From positions 1 to 51,921 of the forward strand of contig NZ_JAIEPC010000103.1 in assembly GCF_019749955.1 (NCBI RefSeq): a stretch of 51,921 bases of DNA, in the 5' to 3' direction. The number at the start of each line of letters is the position of its first letter. Positions within the stretch are counted from its first letter, which is position 1. The notes beneath the pieces were generated by a model, which saw nothing but the letters and a program-made list of their open reading frames with translations, ran no database searches and was not told the origin of the DNA. The position numbers and the translations under genes were made by a program. Origin of the DNA: Sphingomonas sp. (GTDB lineage Bacteria > Pseudomonadota > Alphaproteobacteria > Sphingomonadales > Sphingomonadaceae). Positions 24,298 to 32,947 of the stretch are shown here, in pieces.

Positions 24298-25740
24298 GTG
24301 ATCCATCGCGACGCGAGGGTTGGTCCGGCTAGTCTTCCGGGCATTTTGATCGCCGGAGCGTTGATCCCGATCGCGACCGCGCTGTTTCTGGCGGTGATGG
24401 CGCCGCGCTTCGTCTGGGAAATCAGGCTTGGTGACCGACCGATCGCGCTGTTCGCGATCGGGATGGCGATCGTATCGATTGCGTTTCTGGGCTGGGCGCT
24501 GCGCCTGACGAGTGGCCGCGACCGACGTATGCTTTCGGGCAGGGCGCTGTGGCTGGTCTTCGCGGTTGGACTAATCGCCCGCATCATGCTGATCCCGAGC
24601 ACACCGATCCTCGAGGATGATTTCTACCGCTATCAATGGGACGGCGCCGTCACCGCGGCGGGCAAGAATCCGTTCCCTTATCCGCCGGCGCGCTTTGTCA
24701 CGGCGCCGGGGATTGACCGGCTGCTGGCAACCGTGGGGCTTGCGCCAACGCCGCCGCCCAAGGGCTATGAAACGCTCGCGCGCGCCGGGCGCGAGACGTT
24801 GCTGCGGGTCAATAATCCGCATATTGCGACCATCTATCCGCCGCTGGCGCAACTGGGCTTTGCCGCTGGTCATTTGCTGACGCCGTGGCAGCTTACCGGC
24901 TGGAAAATCGTCATCCTCACTGCCGAGATGCTGACCTTCGTGCTGTTACTTGGGGCATTGCGGGCAGGGCGACTGCCGCTGATCTGGTCGTCGCTTTATT
25001 GGTGGCATCCGCTCGCGCTCAAGGAGTTCGCCAATAGCGCGCATATGGACGCGCTGCTGCTGCCGTTTTTTGGCGGTGCCCTGTGGATGGTGATTGCCGG
25101 GCGAACCCGGTTGATGGCGTTATGCATGGCGGGCGCGGCGGCGGTCAAATTCTGGCCGTTGCTGATCGTGCCGAACTTGCTGCGCCGCAGCCGGGCAGCA
25201 ATCGTGACGGGGGTCATGATTGGACTGCTGGCGCTGCTGCTGTTGTTGCCACAGCTTGTTGCGGCATCGGCTAATTCCGGGCTCAGCCGCTATGCCGCCG
25301 ACTGGCAGCGCAATGCGTTGGTCTTCCCCGGGCTGGTCGCGGCTTTTGGTCTGGTGGCAAGCGATGCGGCGGCGCTGGCGCGGCTGCTGGTCGCCGGGAT
25401 TGTGATGGGCTGGGTCGCCTGGGCCTGGAGCCGCGACCACGCCGCGCCGCTCGACCGGATTCGTGCCGCGAGCACCGCGATCCTGCTGCTGATCCTGCTC
25501 GGCCCGACCGGCTATCCTTGGTATGCGCTATGGTTGCTGCCGTTCGCGGTGGTGCAGCCACGGCTGCCTTTGCTGGTGCTGCTGGCCAGCGCACCGGGTT
25601 ACTATCTCGATTTCTGGTTTCAGATACGCGCCAATCCCGCCGACTGGACGTGGATCGCGCCGTTGCTTTCGGCCGGACCCGTGTGGCTCGCGCTCGTCGC
25701 TGAACGTCTGTGGCGGCGCCCCACAGGACCTTACGCATGA
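24298..25740 (+). CDS. GT87-like polytopic mannosyltransferase
   Basis: A 480-aa protein with about 11-12 hydrophobic helices. The first periplasmic loop has the acidic EDDFYRYQWDG motif typical of C-fold, polyprenyl-phosphate-sugar-dependent glycosyltransferases, followed by KNPFPYPP and later YPPLAQLGF. It probably transfers a sugar from a lipid-linked donor onto a periplasmic or lipid acceptor. It starts at a GTG 6 bp after the DUF547 gene and overlaps the GT2 gene by 4 bases, which could make the matching lipid-linked sugar donor. Confidence 0.78.
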   Translation: MIHRDARVGPASLPGILIAGALIPIATALFLAVMAPRFVWEIRLGDRPIALFAIGMAIVSIAFLGWALRLTSGRDRRMLSGRALWLVFAVGLIARIMLIPSTPILEDDFYRYQWDGAVTAAGKNPFPYPPARFVTAPGIDRLLATVGLAPTPPPKGYETLARAGRETLLRVNNPHIATIYPPLAQLGFAAGHLLTPWQLTGWKIVILTAEMLTFVLLLGALRAGRLPLIWSSLYWWHPLALKEFANSAHMDALLLPFFGGALWMVIAGRTRLMALCMAGAAAVKFWPLLIVPNLLRRSRAAIVTGVMIGLLALLLLLPQLVAASANSGLSRYAADWQRNALVFPGLVAAFGLVASDAAALARLLVAGIVMGWVAWAWSRDHAAPLDRIRAASTAILLLILLGPTGYPWYALWLLPFAVVQPRLPLLVLLASAPGYYLDFWFQIRANPADWTWIAPLLSAGPVWLALVAERLWRRPTGPYA

Positions 25741-26480
25741 CCGCGCCTGTGATCGCCGTCATCATCCCGGCGCGCAACGAAGCGCAGGCGCTGCCGCATG
25801 TGCTGGGCGCGATTCCCCACCGCGTCGACCATGTCATCGTCGCCGATAATGGCTCGACCGATGGCAGCGCAGCGGTGGCGCAGGCGCATGGCGCGCGGAC
25901 GGTGGACGTGCCGAAAGCGGGCTATGGTCGCGCCTGCCTGGCCGCGATTGCCGAGGCCGAGCGGCTCGGCGCCGACATCATCGTCTTCCTCGACGGCGAC
26001 CACAGCGATTATCCCGAGCAGATGCCGCGCCTGATCGATCCGATCATCGCCGGGATGGCCGATATGGTCATCGGATCGCGCACCCGGGGCACCCGCACCG
26101 CCCGCGCGCTGACCCCGCAACAGGTTTTCGGCAACGCGCTCGCCTGCTGGCTGATCGCGCGTCTCTGGGGCTTTCGCTACACCGATCTCGGCCCCTTCCG
26201 CGCGATCCGGGCAGACGCCCTGTGCGCGCTCGCGTTGCGGGAGCAAACCTATGGCTGGACCGTCGAAATGCAGATCCGCGCCGTTCAGCACGGCCTGCGG
26301 ATCATCGAAGTCCCGGTCGATTATCGCGCGCGGATCGGCATATCGAAAGTGTCGGGCACGGTGCGCGGGGTGGTGCTGGCGGGCTATCACATTCTGGCGA
26401 TGATCGCCCGCGCGGCGATCAACCCGCCGCGCAACTTGCCCCGCCCAGCACGCAAAAGCGCGCGCAATGGGGGTGGTTGA
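25737..26480 (+). CDS. GT2 glycosyltransferase (polyprenyl-phosphate sugar synthase type)
   Basis: A 247-aa GT-A enzyme: VIIPARNEAQALPHVL, VADNGSTDGSA, DGDHSDYPEQMP (metal-binding Asp-x-Asp) and a C-terminal VPVDYRARIGISKVSG block typical of DPM1 and DPG synthase relatives. It probably moves a sugar from a nucleotide donor onto a polyprenyl phosphate on the cytoplasmic face. The ATG at 25737 overlaps the GT87 stop codon (ATGA). Its last 62 bases overlap the 3' end of the convergent radical SAM fusion gene. Confidence 0.88.
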   Translation: MTAPVIAVIIPARNEAQALPHVLGAIPHRVDHVIVADNGSTDGSAAVAQAHGARTVDVPKAGYGRACLAAIAEAERLGADIIVFLDGDHSDYPEQMPRLIDPIIAGMADMVIGSRTRGTRTARALTPQQVFGNALACWLIARLWGFRYTDLGPFRAIRADALCALALREQTYGWTVEMQIRAVQHGLRIIEVPVDYRARIGISKVSGTVRGVVLAGYHILAMIARAAINPPRNLPRPARKSARNGGG

Positions 26481-27963
26481 GCGCGACCGACGCTGACGCC
26501 TCGGCCAGGGTCGCGCCCAAATCGAACTGCGGATCATCGGGCAGCAATGTGCAAGCAACAACGCGGGGGGCGGCAGCACCTTTGCGGCGGATCACCATTC
26601 GGCTGGTCGCGCACATCAGATCGTCGGGGTCCTTCCCCAGGATCGTCCAGCAGTCTGTCGTGATCTCGGCGACATCAGCGGTCGCGTCCATCTCGGGGAA
26701 CAGCACCAGCGCGGCGGGGTCATCGGCGTCAAGCGCGATGCCCTCACGCGCGAACAGCGCGCGGTAGCCGTCGCGTAGGTCGCGATCAGTAGTGTCGGGC
26801 GGATGCCGCCCCGCCACGGCGACAGCGATCCCGTTGTTCGCCAACCAGCGCAGGCCATCGAGCGCCGTCTGCCAGCTGCCGCGCCCGCGCTCGGCGTCAT
26901 GCACGGCTTCGGTCGGGTGATCGAGACTGACCCGCAGTTTCAGCCGATCGCCATGCGCTTCGGACAGCCGCATGAGCGCAGCTTCGTGGCGCCGCATCGG
27001 CTTCATCGCATTGGTGAGCACGAGCACCGCGAAGCCGCGCACCAACGCGTCTTCGAGCATCGCGATAATGTCGGGGTTCATGAAAGGCTCGCCGCCGGTG
27101 AAGCCTATTTCGCCGGTCGGAAGCTTGGCGGCAGCGATCTCGTCAAAGAAGGCGCGTGCATCAGCCAGCGTCAGATAGGCGAGCCGGTCATTGGTCGGGC
27201 TGCTCGCGATATAGCAATTGGCGCAGGTCAGGTTGCACAATGTGCCGGTGTTCAGCCACAAAGTGCGAAGCGCGGTCTGGCTGACCTGCGCACGCGCCGC
27301 GCCCGTCGCCGTTCGATCGGGATCGCCGAACTTGGCAGGCGGGAGTGGCATCGCCCCGATCAGTGCGAAGGGCGATCGCCGTGCCGTGAGCTGCGGCCAG
27401 CGGGCCAGATCCTCGGGCCGATCGAGATCGGCCAGTTCAGGCAGCAACACCGGCGCGATGGCTTGCTCGCCCAGCCGCGCCAGCGTTTCGGTCAGCACCC
27501 GGTCGGTGCCCCACGGCATTTCATCGAACAGGAACTCGGCCCGGTGCGGCAGCCCTATGAGATAATAGCCGCCATCCTTGGCCGGCCCAATTGCGATCCG
27601 CCCCGCCGCCACTGCCGCTGCTGCCGCGTGCAGATGGTCGACGCGCAGATCGGGGATATCGGCCCCGATGATGATCGCTGGCGGGATCACCCGTCCCATC
27701 CGGTCGCCGAGATCACCGTCGCCCTGGTCGACGAATGGCACATCGCTGCCCAGCCACTGCGCGAACTGCGCGGGGCTCGCGCCGGTGGTATGGACTTCGA
27801 ACGGCAACCCGCTGGCGCGCATCATGGCCAGTGTCTGTTCGACCAGGTGCGCGTGCAGCGCGGCTGCCGCGTCGGCGTCGAGCACCGGCAGCAGCCGCGT
27901 CTTGACGCGTCCGGGGATCGGGAAGCGCGCGAACAGGACGACCCGGACCGGGGGCATCGTCAT
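26419..27963 (-). CDS. TIGR04282-type nucleotidyl/glycosyltransferase fused to radical SAM domain
   Basis: A 514-aa two-domain protein. Residues about 1-200 are a DUF2064/TIGR04282 domain (VLFARFPIPGRVKTRLLPV, IIGADIPDL, GPAKDGGYYLIGL), a CofC-like fold often annotated as arsenosugar-biosynthesis glycosyltransferase. The rest is a radical SAM enzyme with the cluster motif CNLTCANC and GFTGGEPFMNP. It ends in a Cys-rich tail (CARFCVLGGASC) that could hold a second iron-sulfur cluster. The start at 27963 overlaps the CDP-alcohol gene (ATGA); a longer frame upstream is rejected because it lies inside that gene. No ArsM methyltransferase is seen nearby, so arsenic chemistry is not established. 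It may build an unusual sugar or head group for a lipid. Confidence 0.8.
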   Translation of the reverse strand: MTMPPVRVVLFARFPIPGRVKTRLLPVLDADAAAALHAHLVEQTLAMMRASGLPFEVHTTGASPAQFAQWLGSDVPFVDQGDGDLGDRMGRVIPPAIIIGADIPDLRVDHLHAAAAAVAAGRIAIGPAKDGGYYLIGLPHRAEFLFDEMPWGTDRVLTETLARLGEQAIAPVLLPELADLDRPEDLARWPQLTARRSPFALIGAMPLPPAKFGDPDRTATGAARAQVSQTALRTLWLNTGTLCNLTCANCYIASSPTNDRLAYLTLADARAFFDEIAAAKLPTGEIGFTGGEPFMNPDIIAMLEDALVRGFAVLVLTNAMKPMRRHEAALMRLSEAHGDRLKLRVSLDHPTEAVHDAERGRGSWQTALDGLRWLANNGIAVAVAGRHPPDTTDRDLRDGYRALFAREGIALDADDPAALVLFPEMDATADVAEITTDCWTILGKDPDDLMCATSRMVIRRKGAAAPRVVACTLLPDDPQFDLGATLAEASASVALNHPHCARFCVLGGASCAAG

Positions 27964-28571
27964 TGCCCGCGCTTCAGCACATGACGCGCAGCAAGGCTGC
28001 GCTGCACCACCGTCAACACGCACAGCACCGCGAAGATCGCGGCAAGCAGCCAAAAGCCGCCTGGCCACAGGCACATGGCCAGGAAGAAAGCGATCGTCTC
28101 GCTGCCTTCGGCGAGGCCGGTATTGTAGAAGAAGCTCTTCTCGCCGTGCGCCGTCGTCTCAAGCCCGCGCTGTGCGGCAAGGACGGCGAAGGCAAGGAAG
28201 CTGATGCCCGTCACGGTAAAGCACGCGACCAGCACCAGCGCGAAGGGCAGGTTGGCGGGATCGGCAAAGCCGAACCCCACTGGCACCGCGACGTAAAAGG
28301 CAAAGTCGCAGACGATGTCGAGATAGCCGCCGAAATCGCTCTTGCTTCCCGCGCGCGCAACCGCGCCGTCGAGTCCGTCGAGCAACCGGCTGGCGATCAC
28401 CAGCGCCAGTGCCAGCCAGAACTGCCGCTCGGCAATCGCGACCGCACCGCCAAGCCCGATCGCCAATCCTGCCAGCGTCACTTGGTTGGCGGTAATCCCG
28501 GCCCGCGCCAGACCTCGCCCCATCGCATTGAGCGGCGGATCGATCAGCGGGCGAAGGCGCGCGTCGAACAT
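27960..28571 (-). CDS. CDP-alcohol phosphatidyltransferase family protein
   Basis: A 203-aa membrane enzyme with the complete motif D-x2-DG-x2-AR-x8-G-x3-D-x3-D (DGLDGAVARAGSKSDF then GGYLDIVCD) and about five hydrophobic helices. These enzymes displace CMP from a CDP-linked alcohol or diacylglycerol to make a phosphodiester lipid. The acceptor is unknown. It lies between the CNT transporter (4-bp gap) and the radical SAM fusion (4-bp overlap), so it probably attaches a head group made by the fusion protein. Confidence 0.9.
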   Translation of the reverse strand: MFDARLRPLIDPPLNAMGRGLARAGITANQVTLAGLAIGLGGAVAIAERQFWLALALVIASRLLDGLDGAVARAGSKSDFGGYLDIVCDFAFYVAVPVGFGFADPANLPFALVLVACFTVTGISFLAFAVLAAQRGLETTAHGEKSFFYNTGLAEGSETIAFFLAMCLWPGGFWLLAAIFAVLCVLTVVQRSLAARHVLKRGQ

Positions 28572-28575
28572 CGGC

Positions 28576-29844
28576 TCAACTAAACGTCACGAGGCCAATC
28601 ACGGCCCCGGTCATCGCCGACGCACAATTGCCGGCGATCCACGATTTGAACCCGAGCGCAGACACTTCCGCCCGCCGCGCCGGACACAAGGTGCCGATCG
28701 TCGACACCAGCAGGCCGATGCTCGCCAGATTGGCGACGCCGCACAGCGAATAGGTGACGATCAGCTTGCTGCGCGGGTCGAACGACCCCGGCGGCAGCGC
28801 GGCCAGATCGAGATAGGCGACATATTCGTTGAGGATCGTCTTGGTGCCCATTAACCCGCCGGCCGCGCCCGCCTGATCCCAGGGGATGCCGAGCGTCCAC
28901 ATGAGTGGCGCGAACAGCCAGCCGAGCGTGCGCCGCAACGTGATCGGCGCGCCTTGAACGAGCGGGAGCGCGCTCAGCATCTGATCGACCAGCGACACCA
29001 GCGCGAACACGACGATGATCACCGCGATCACCGCGAGGAAAAGCTGCAACCCGTCCATCGTGCCGCGAATGATCGCGTCGATGCTGCTGTCGTAGCGCAG
29101 CATAGGCGCGTCCTTGTCCTCCGCCGTCTTGCCGTCGCCCGGCACCATCAGCCGGGCGATCAACAGTGCGGCGGGCAAGGAAATCAGCGACGCCGCGATC
29201 ATGTGGCTGACGGCATTGGGCACCGACTTCGCCAGCGTCTGCGCATAGAGGATCAGGATCGCGCCCGAAATCGTCGCCATCGTCAGCGTCATCACCGCGA
29301 ACAGTTCCGACCGGGTCATCCGCGCGAAATAGCCGCGCAGCACGAGCGGCGATTCGACCACGCCGAGGAAAACGGTCGCCCCCGCGCCCAGCCCGACGAC
29401 ACCGCTAACGCCCAAGCTTCGCTGCAACGCCCAGGACAGTCCCTGCACGATGACGCTCAGCACCCGCCAGTGCCACAGCAGTGCCGACAGCGCCGAAAAC
29501 ACGATGACCAGGGGCAGGATCTGGAAGGCAATCACCACGGGCGGCGCGGCACCATCGGCCAGCGCAAACGGCAGCGGCGCGCCGCCGAGATAGCCGAACA
29601 TATAGCTCGACCCGACCTTGGTCGCCCGCTCGACCGCCGATACGGCGTTATTGGCCAGGCCGATCGCCGCCCAGATCAGCGGCACGCGCACCACCACCAG
29701 CGCCGTACCGATCTGGAGCGCGAGCGCGCCCGCGATCCAGCGCCAGCTTGGCCGCGCGGCGCGATCCTCCGACAGCGCCCAGGCGAGCCCCATCAGCAGC
29801 GCAATGCCGATCAGCCCCTGAAAATGCGCCAGTCCTTCAAGCAC
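28576..29844 (-). CDS. Concentrative nucleoside transporter (CNT/NupC family)
   Basis: A 422-aa inner-membrane protein of the CNT family, which takes up nucleosides with H+ or Na+. Core motifs include GVVESPLVLRGYFARMTRSE, MATISGAILILYA, GLMGTKTILNEYVAY and SLCGVANLASIGLL. It starts at a GTG 12 bp after the TonB receptor stop codon, which suggests a receptor-transporter operon for nucleoside import across both membranes. Confidence 0.92.
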   Translation of the reverse strand: MLEGLAHFQGLIGIALLMGLAWALSEDRAARPSWRWIAGALALQIGTALVVVRVPLIWAAIGLANNAVSAVERATKVGSSYMFGYLGGAPLPFALADGAAPPVVIAFQILPLVIVFSALSALLWHWRVLSVIVQGLSWALQRSLGVSGVVGLGAGATVFLGVVESPLVLRGYFARMTRSELFAVMTLTMATISGAILILYAQTLAKSVPNAVSHMIAASLISLPAALLIARLMVPGDGKTAEDKDAPMLRYDSSIDAIIRGTMDGLQLFLAVIAVIIVVFALVSLVDQMLSALPLVQGAPITLRRTLGWLFAPLMWTLGIPWDQAGAAGGLMGTKTILNEYVAYLDLAALPPGSFDPRSKLIVTYSLCGVANLASIGLLVSTIGTLCPARRAEVSALGFKSWIAGNCASAMTGAVIGLVTFS

Positions 29845-29856
29845 CCGATAATCCCA

Positions 29857-32800
29857 TCAGAATTTCCACGACGCCCCGAACTGGAACTGGCGCGGTGCCC
29901 CGCCATTGCGCTGCACGAACGGCGCACCGCCGCCGAACTGCACCTGATTGGACGTACTTGCGGCATTCGCAAAGCCCGACAGGTTGTTGGCGTTGAACAG
30001 GTTGAACACATCGAGGCTGAACTCGATCGCGCCGACCGGCAGGTTGAGCGCATAGCGGGCGCCGATATCGACCTGCGTCGACCATGGCAGCCGCCCGGTA
30101 TTGCGACCGACGCCTGGGTAGCGATCCGAATTGCCGACAAAGGCTTCGCCGAAGCTTTGGCCGTCGCCGTTCAGGTCCTGCGTGCCGAAAATGCTCGCAT
30201 CGGGGATGAAATTGACCGGCTGGCCCGATTGGAACAGCCCCGCCGCCGTCAGCGTCAATCCCTTGACCGGGTAGAGCGAGCCGACCGCCGAAATCACATG
30301 CCGCCGGTCATTTGCCGACGCACCGAAATCGGCGGCAAAGTTATTCGCATTGGAAGCGCGGAAATTGAGGTCGTCGGTGTCGTTGGTCAGCCGCGACAAG
30401 GTGTAGGACAGCCGGAACGCATAGATGTCATCGCCGCGCAGCTTGTTGAGCTGGACGTTGAGCGCGGCATAGGTTGACCGGCCGCCGGTTTCGGACACGG
30501 TGATCTGCCGCGCGCCGCCGGGCACCAAAGCGACCGGTCGGGTCGCGTCGGCAACGGCCTGCGTGCGGACCAGCCCCAGCTGCGACGCCAGCGCGATCCG
30601 CGCGCCATTGTTCGGCAACGCGCGCAGCGTGGCGATGTTCGCCGCCGTCAGATTGGCCAGATTTGGGGTGAATGGCGCGGGTGCATTCAAGTCGCGCAAT
30701 CGAAGCAGATTATACGACCGGTTGTAGATCAGATCGACCGCGATCGAGAGCGTGCTGCTCGCCTGATATTGATAACCGCCGCTGAATTGCAGGCTGTACG
30801 GGCTGTCATAGCCATTGGGGTTGAGGATGCGCGCTTCGTTGATCGGCGCGGTGGTGCGCAAACCCTGCACCGCGCTGGCTGACGGGCAGGCGCTGACGGT
30901 AGCGCATGCAGGCGAGACGGTGAGGTTGCCGTCGAACGTCAACGGCGCGAGCGCGACGCCGGCCGGAATGATGCCGCGCTGCTGCAACTGGGCAAGCTGC
31001 CCCTGCAACGCAGCGGACGTGGTGTTGCGCTGAAGCGCGTCCGAAATCACGGTGTAGGGAATTTTGCCATAAAACAGCCCGGCGCCGAAGCGGATCGCCG
31101 AGCGCGCATTGGGTTTGTAATTGAGCGCAAGGCGTGGCGCGATATTGTCGGTGTCGCCGCCACGACCGCCTTGCGCCGTGAGCGAATCATAATCCCAGCG
31201 CAGGCCAAGCGTCGCCGTCAGCTTCGGGCCGACTTGCCACTCATCCTCGACATAGAGCGCGGCTAGCGTCTGCCCGGTGCCGAAGCTTTGCGGGCGCAGT
31301 TCGACCGAATAGTCGATCACGCGCGGGTTCAGCCCGAGCACGTCGCGCGCGCTGAGCGCGGTGCCGCGATTGAGGCCCCGCAGCGCGGTGATCTGCGCCG
31401 GCGTCAGCTCGACGGTGAAATTGCCATCGACATTGCCGCCACCCAGCAGGCCGAAATCCGAATGGATCAGATCGCCACCGATCGACACCCGGTGCGTGCC
31501 AAAACGCCGCTGTAGCTTTTGGCGCGTTTGCCACGTCTCTTCCAGATCGTTGAAGACGAAGCCGGGATGGCCGACCACGCCGACCGTCAACCCGGTTTGG
31601 TCGCGGATCGAGACTTGCGGGCCGGGGCCATTCTTCGCGCGGCCATAGTCCCAGCGAAAGCGGCTGAATTGCAGCGCGCCTTCATAGGTCCACACATCGC
31701 CCGAATAGGTTGCCGATGCCGCCACGAGCGTTGACTTGCGATCCTCGTTCGACCCCGCCGAGGGGAAAGTCACGTTGCCGCCGCCGAGCGATCCGCCGGG
31801 CCGATCGACCGACACATTGCCGAAGTTCCCGCGCAGCGCGACGGTCCAGTCATCGGTCAGCCGGTGGTCGATCCGGATCGAGCCGAGGTAGAATTCATTG
31901 GTGCCGGTGATGTTGCCCACCGCGCCCAGCACGGGTGCGTCGATGACATTGGTATTGATGTCGCGCGTATATTCGAAATTGGCGTAAAAGAAGGTCTTGT
32001 CCTTGACGAGCGCGCCGCTGATCGACCCGCCGCCTTGATAGCGCTGGAAGCTTTCGCCAACCGGATTGCCGGTGAGGTCGCGTCGAGGGAAGGCGGAAGG
32101 GGCATCGATCGGGCGGCCCGGCCGGATCAGCGTATAGACTTCGCCATGCAGATCGTTGCTGCCCGACGGTGTGGTGTAATTGACGATGCCGTTGGCGGTG
32201 CGCCCGAATGCCACCGAATAGCTGTTGGCGAGCACGGTCACTTCGCGGGTAAAGCCGAGCGGCACCGGGAATTTCAGGCCGCCGAGGAAATTCTCGTTAT
32301 TGTCGAGCCCGTCGATCAGGTAATTGGTGAACAGCCCGTTTGCGCCGTTGATCGAGACGACGGGTGCTTCGGGGAAAAAGCCGGTTGAGGCGACCACATT
32401 CGGCAACCGCACCAGCGCGGTCACGACATCGCGTCCCTCGATCGGCAAAGCTTTCAGCGTTTCGGCGGGCAGCGATGACGAGATTTCGGCATTGACCGTG
32501 TTGATGCCGGTGACCGCGCGGCGCGCCGTGACGACGACCTCGCTGCTGGTGGCGCCGACCGACAAGGTGATGCCGCGCACGAAATCCGACCGCAGCACAA
32601 CGCCGTCAGCGGCTTGCGCTTCATAGCCGTCGCCGGCCGCCACCGCGATGCGGTAGCGTCCGCCGGTCGTCAGCCCGTCGAGCCGTGCCTGACCATTGGC
32701 GTCGGTGGTCAGCGTGCGCGACACGCCGACATCGGGATTGGTCACCGTGACCTGCGCCTGTGCGACCGGGGTGCCGTCGGTGGCACGTACGACGGTGATC

Positions 32801-32892
32801 TGCAACCCCGCCTGCTGGGCCATGGCGGGTACCGGTATCGCTGCCGCGAGGGCCATTGCCGTGGCCAGGAAGTGATGTTGTCTGAAGGTCAT
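29857..32892 (-). CDS. TonB-dependent receptor with carboxypeptidase-regulatory-like N-domain
   Basis: An 1011-aa receptor of the Oar/OmpA-related type. It has a signal peptide (ATAMALAAAIPVPAMAQ), an N-terminal beta-sandwich (TPVAQAQVTVTNPDVGVSRT, DANGQARLDGLTTGGRYRI), a TonB-box-like SEVVVTARR, a plug domain and a long barrel that closes in QFQFGASWKF. The start at 32892 is chosen because AGGA precedes that ATG and it begins the signal peptide. Twelve bases separate it from the CNT transporter gene, so its cargo may be nucleosides or nucleotides; that is inferred from position. Confidence 0.9.
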   Translation of the reverse strand: MTFRQHHFLATAMALAAAIPVPAMAQQAGLQITVVRATDGTPVAQAQVTVTNPDVGVSRTLTTDANGQARLDGLTTGGRYRIAVAAGDGYEAQAADGVVLRSDFVRGITLSVGATSSEVVVTARRAVTGINTVNAEISSSLPAETLKALPIEGRDVVTALVRLPNVVASTGFFPEAPVVSINGANGLFTNYLIDGLDNNENFLGGLKFPVPLGFTREVTVLANSYSVAFGRTANGIVNYTTPSGSNDLHGEVYTLIRPGRPIDAPSAFPRRDLTGNPVGESFQRYQGGGSISGALVKDKTFFYANFEYTRDINTNVIDAPVLGAVGNITGTNEFYLGSIRIDHRLTDDWTVALRGNFGNVSVDRPGGSLGGGNVTFPSAGSNEDRKSTLVAASATYSGDVWTYEGALQFSRFRWDYGRAKNGPGPQVSIRDQTGLTVGVVGHPGFVFNDLEETWQTRQKLQRRFGTHRVSIGGDLIHSDFGLLGGGNVDGNFTVELTPAQITALRGLNRGTALSARDVLGLNPRVIDYSVELRPQSFGTGQTLAALYVEDEWQVGPKLTATLGLRWDYDSLTAQGGRGGDTDNIAPRLALNYKPNARSAIRFGAGLFYGKIPYTVISDALQRNTTSAALQGQLAQLQQRGIIPAGVALAPLTFDGNLTVSPACATVSACPSASAVQGLRTTAPINEARILNPNGYDSPYSLQFSGGYQYQASSTLSIAVDLIYNRSYNLLRLRDLNAPAPFTPNLANLTAANIATLRALPNNGARIALASQLGLVRTQAVADATRPVALVPGGARQITVSETGGRSTYAALNVQLNKLRGDDIYAFRLSYTLSRLTNDTDDLNFRASNANNFAADFGASANDRRHVISAVGSLYPVKGLTLTAAGLFQSGQPVNFIPDASIFGTQDLNGDGQSFGEAFVGNSDRYPGVGRNTGRLPWSTQVDIGARYALNLPVGAIEFSLDVFNLFNANNLSGFANAASTSNQVQFGGGAPFVQRNGGAPRQFQFGASWKF

Positions 32893-32947
32893 ACGGTCCT
32901 CGTTGTGGCGTTCTTGGGGCTGGTGGTGAACAGGTGGTGCGGCGGGG

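Noticed and set aside
28954..30477. A 507-codon open frame on the plus strand
   Set aside because: It is antisense to the CNT transporter and the TonB receptor, has an Arg/Gln/His-rich composition and no family motif. It is a high-GC shadow.
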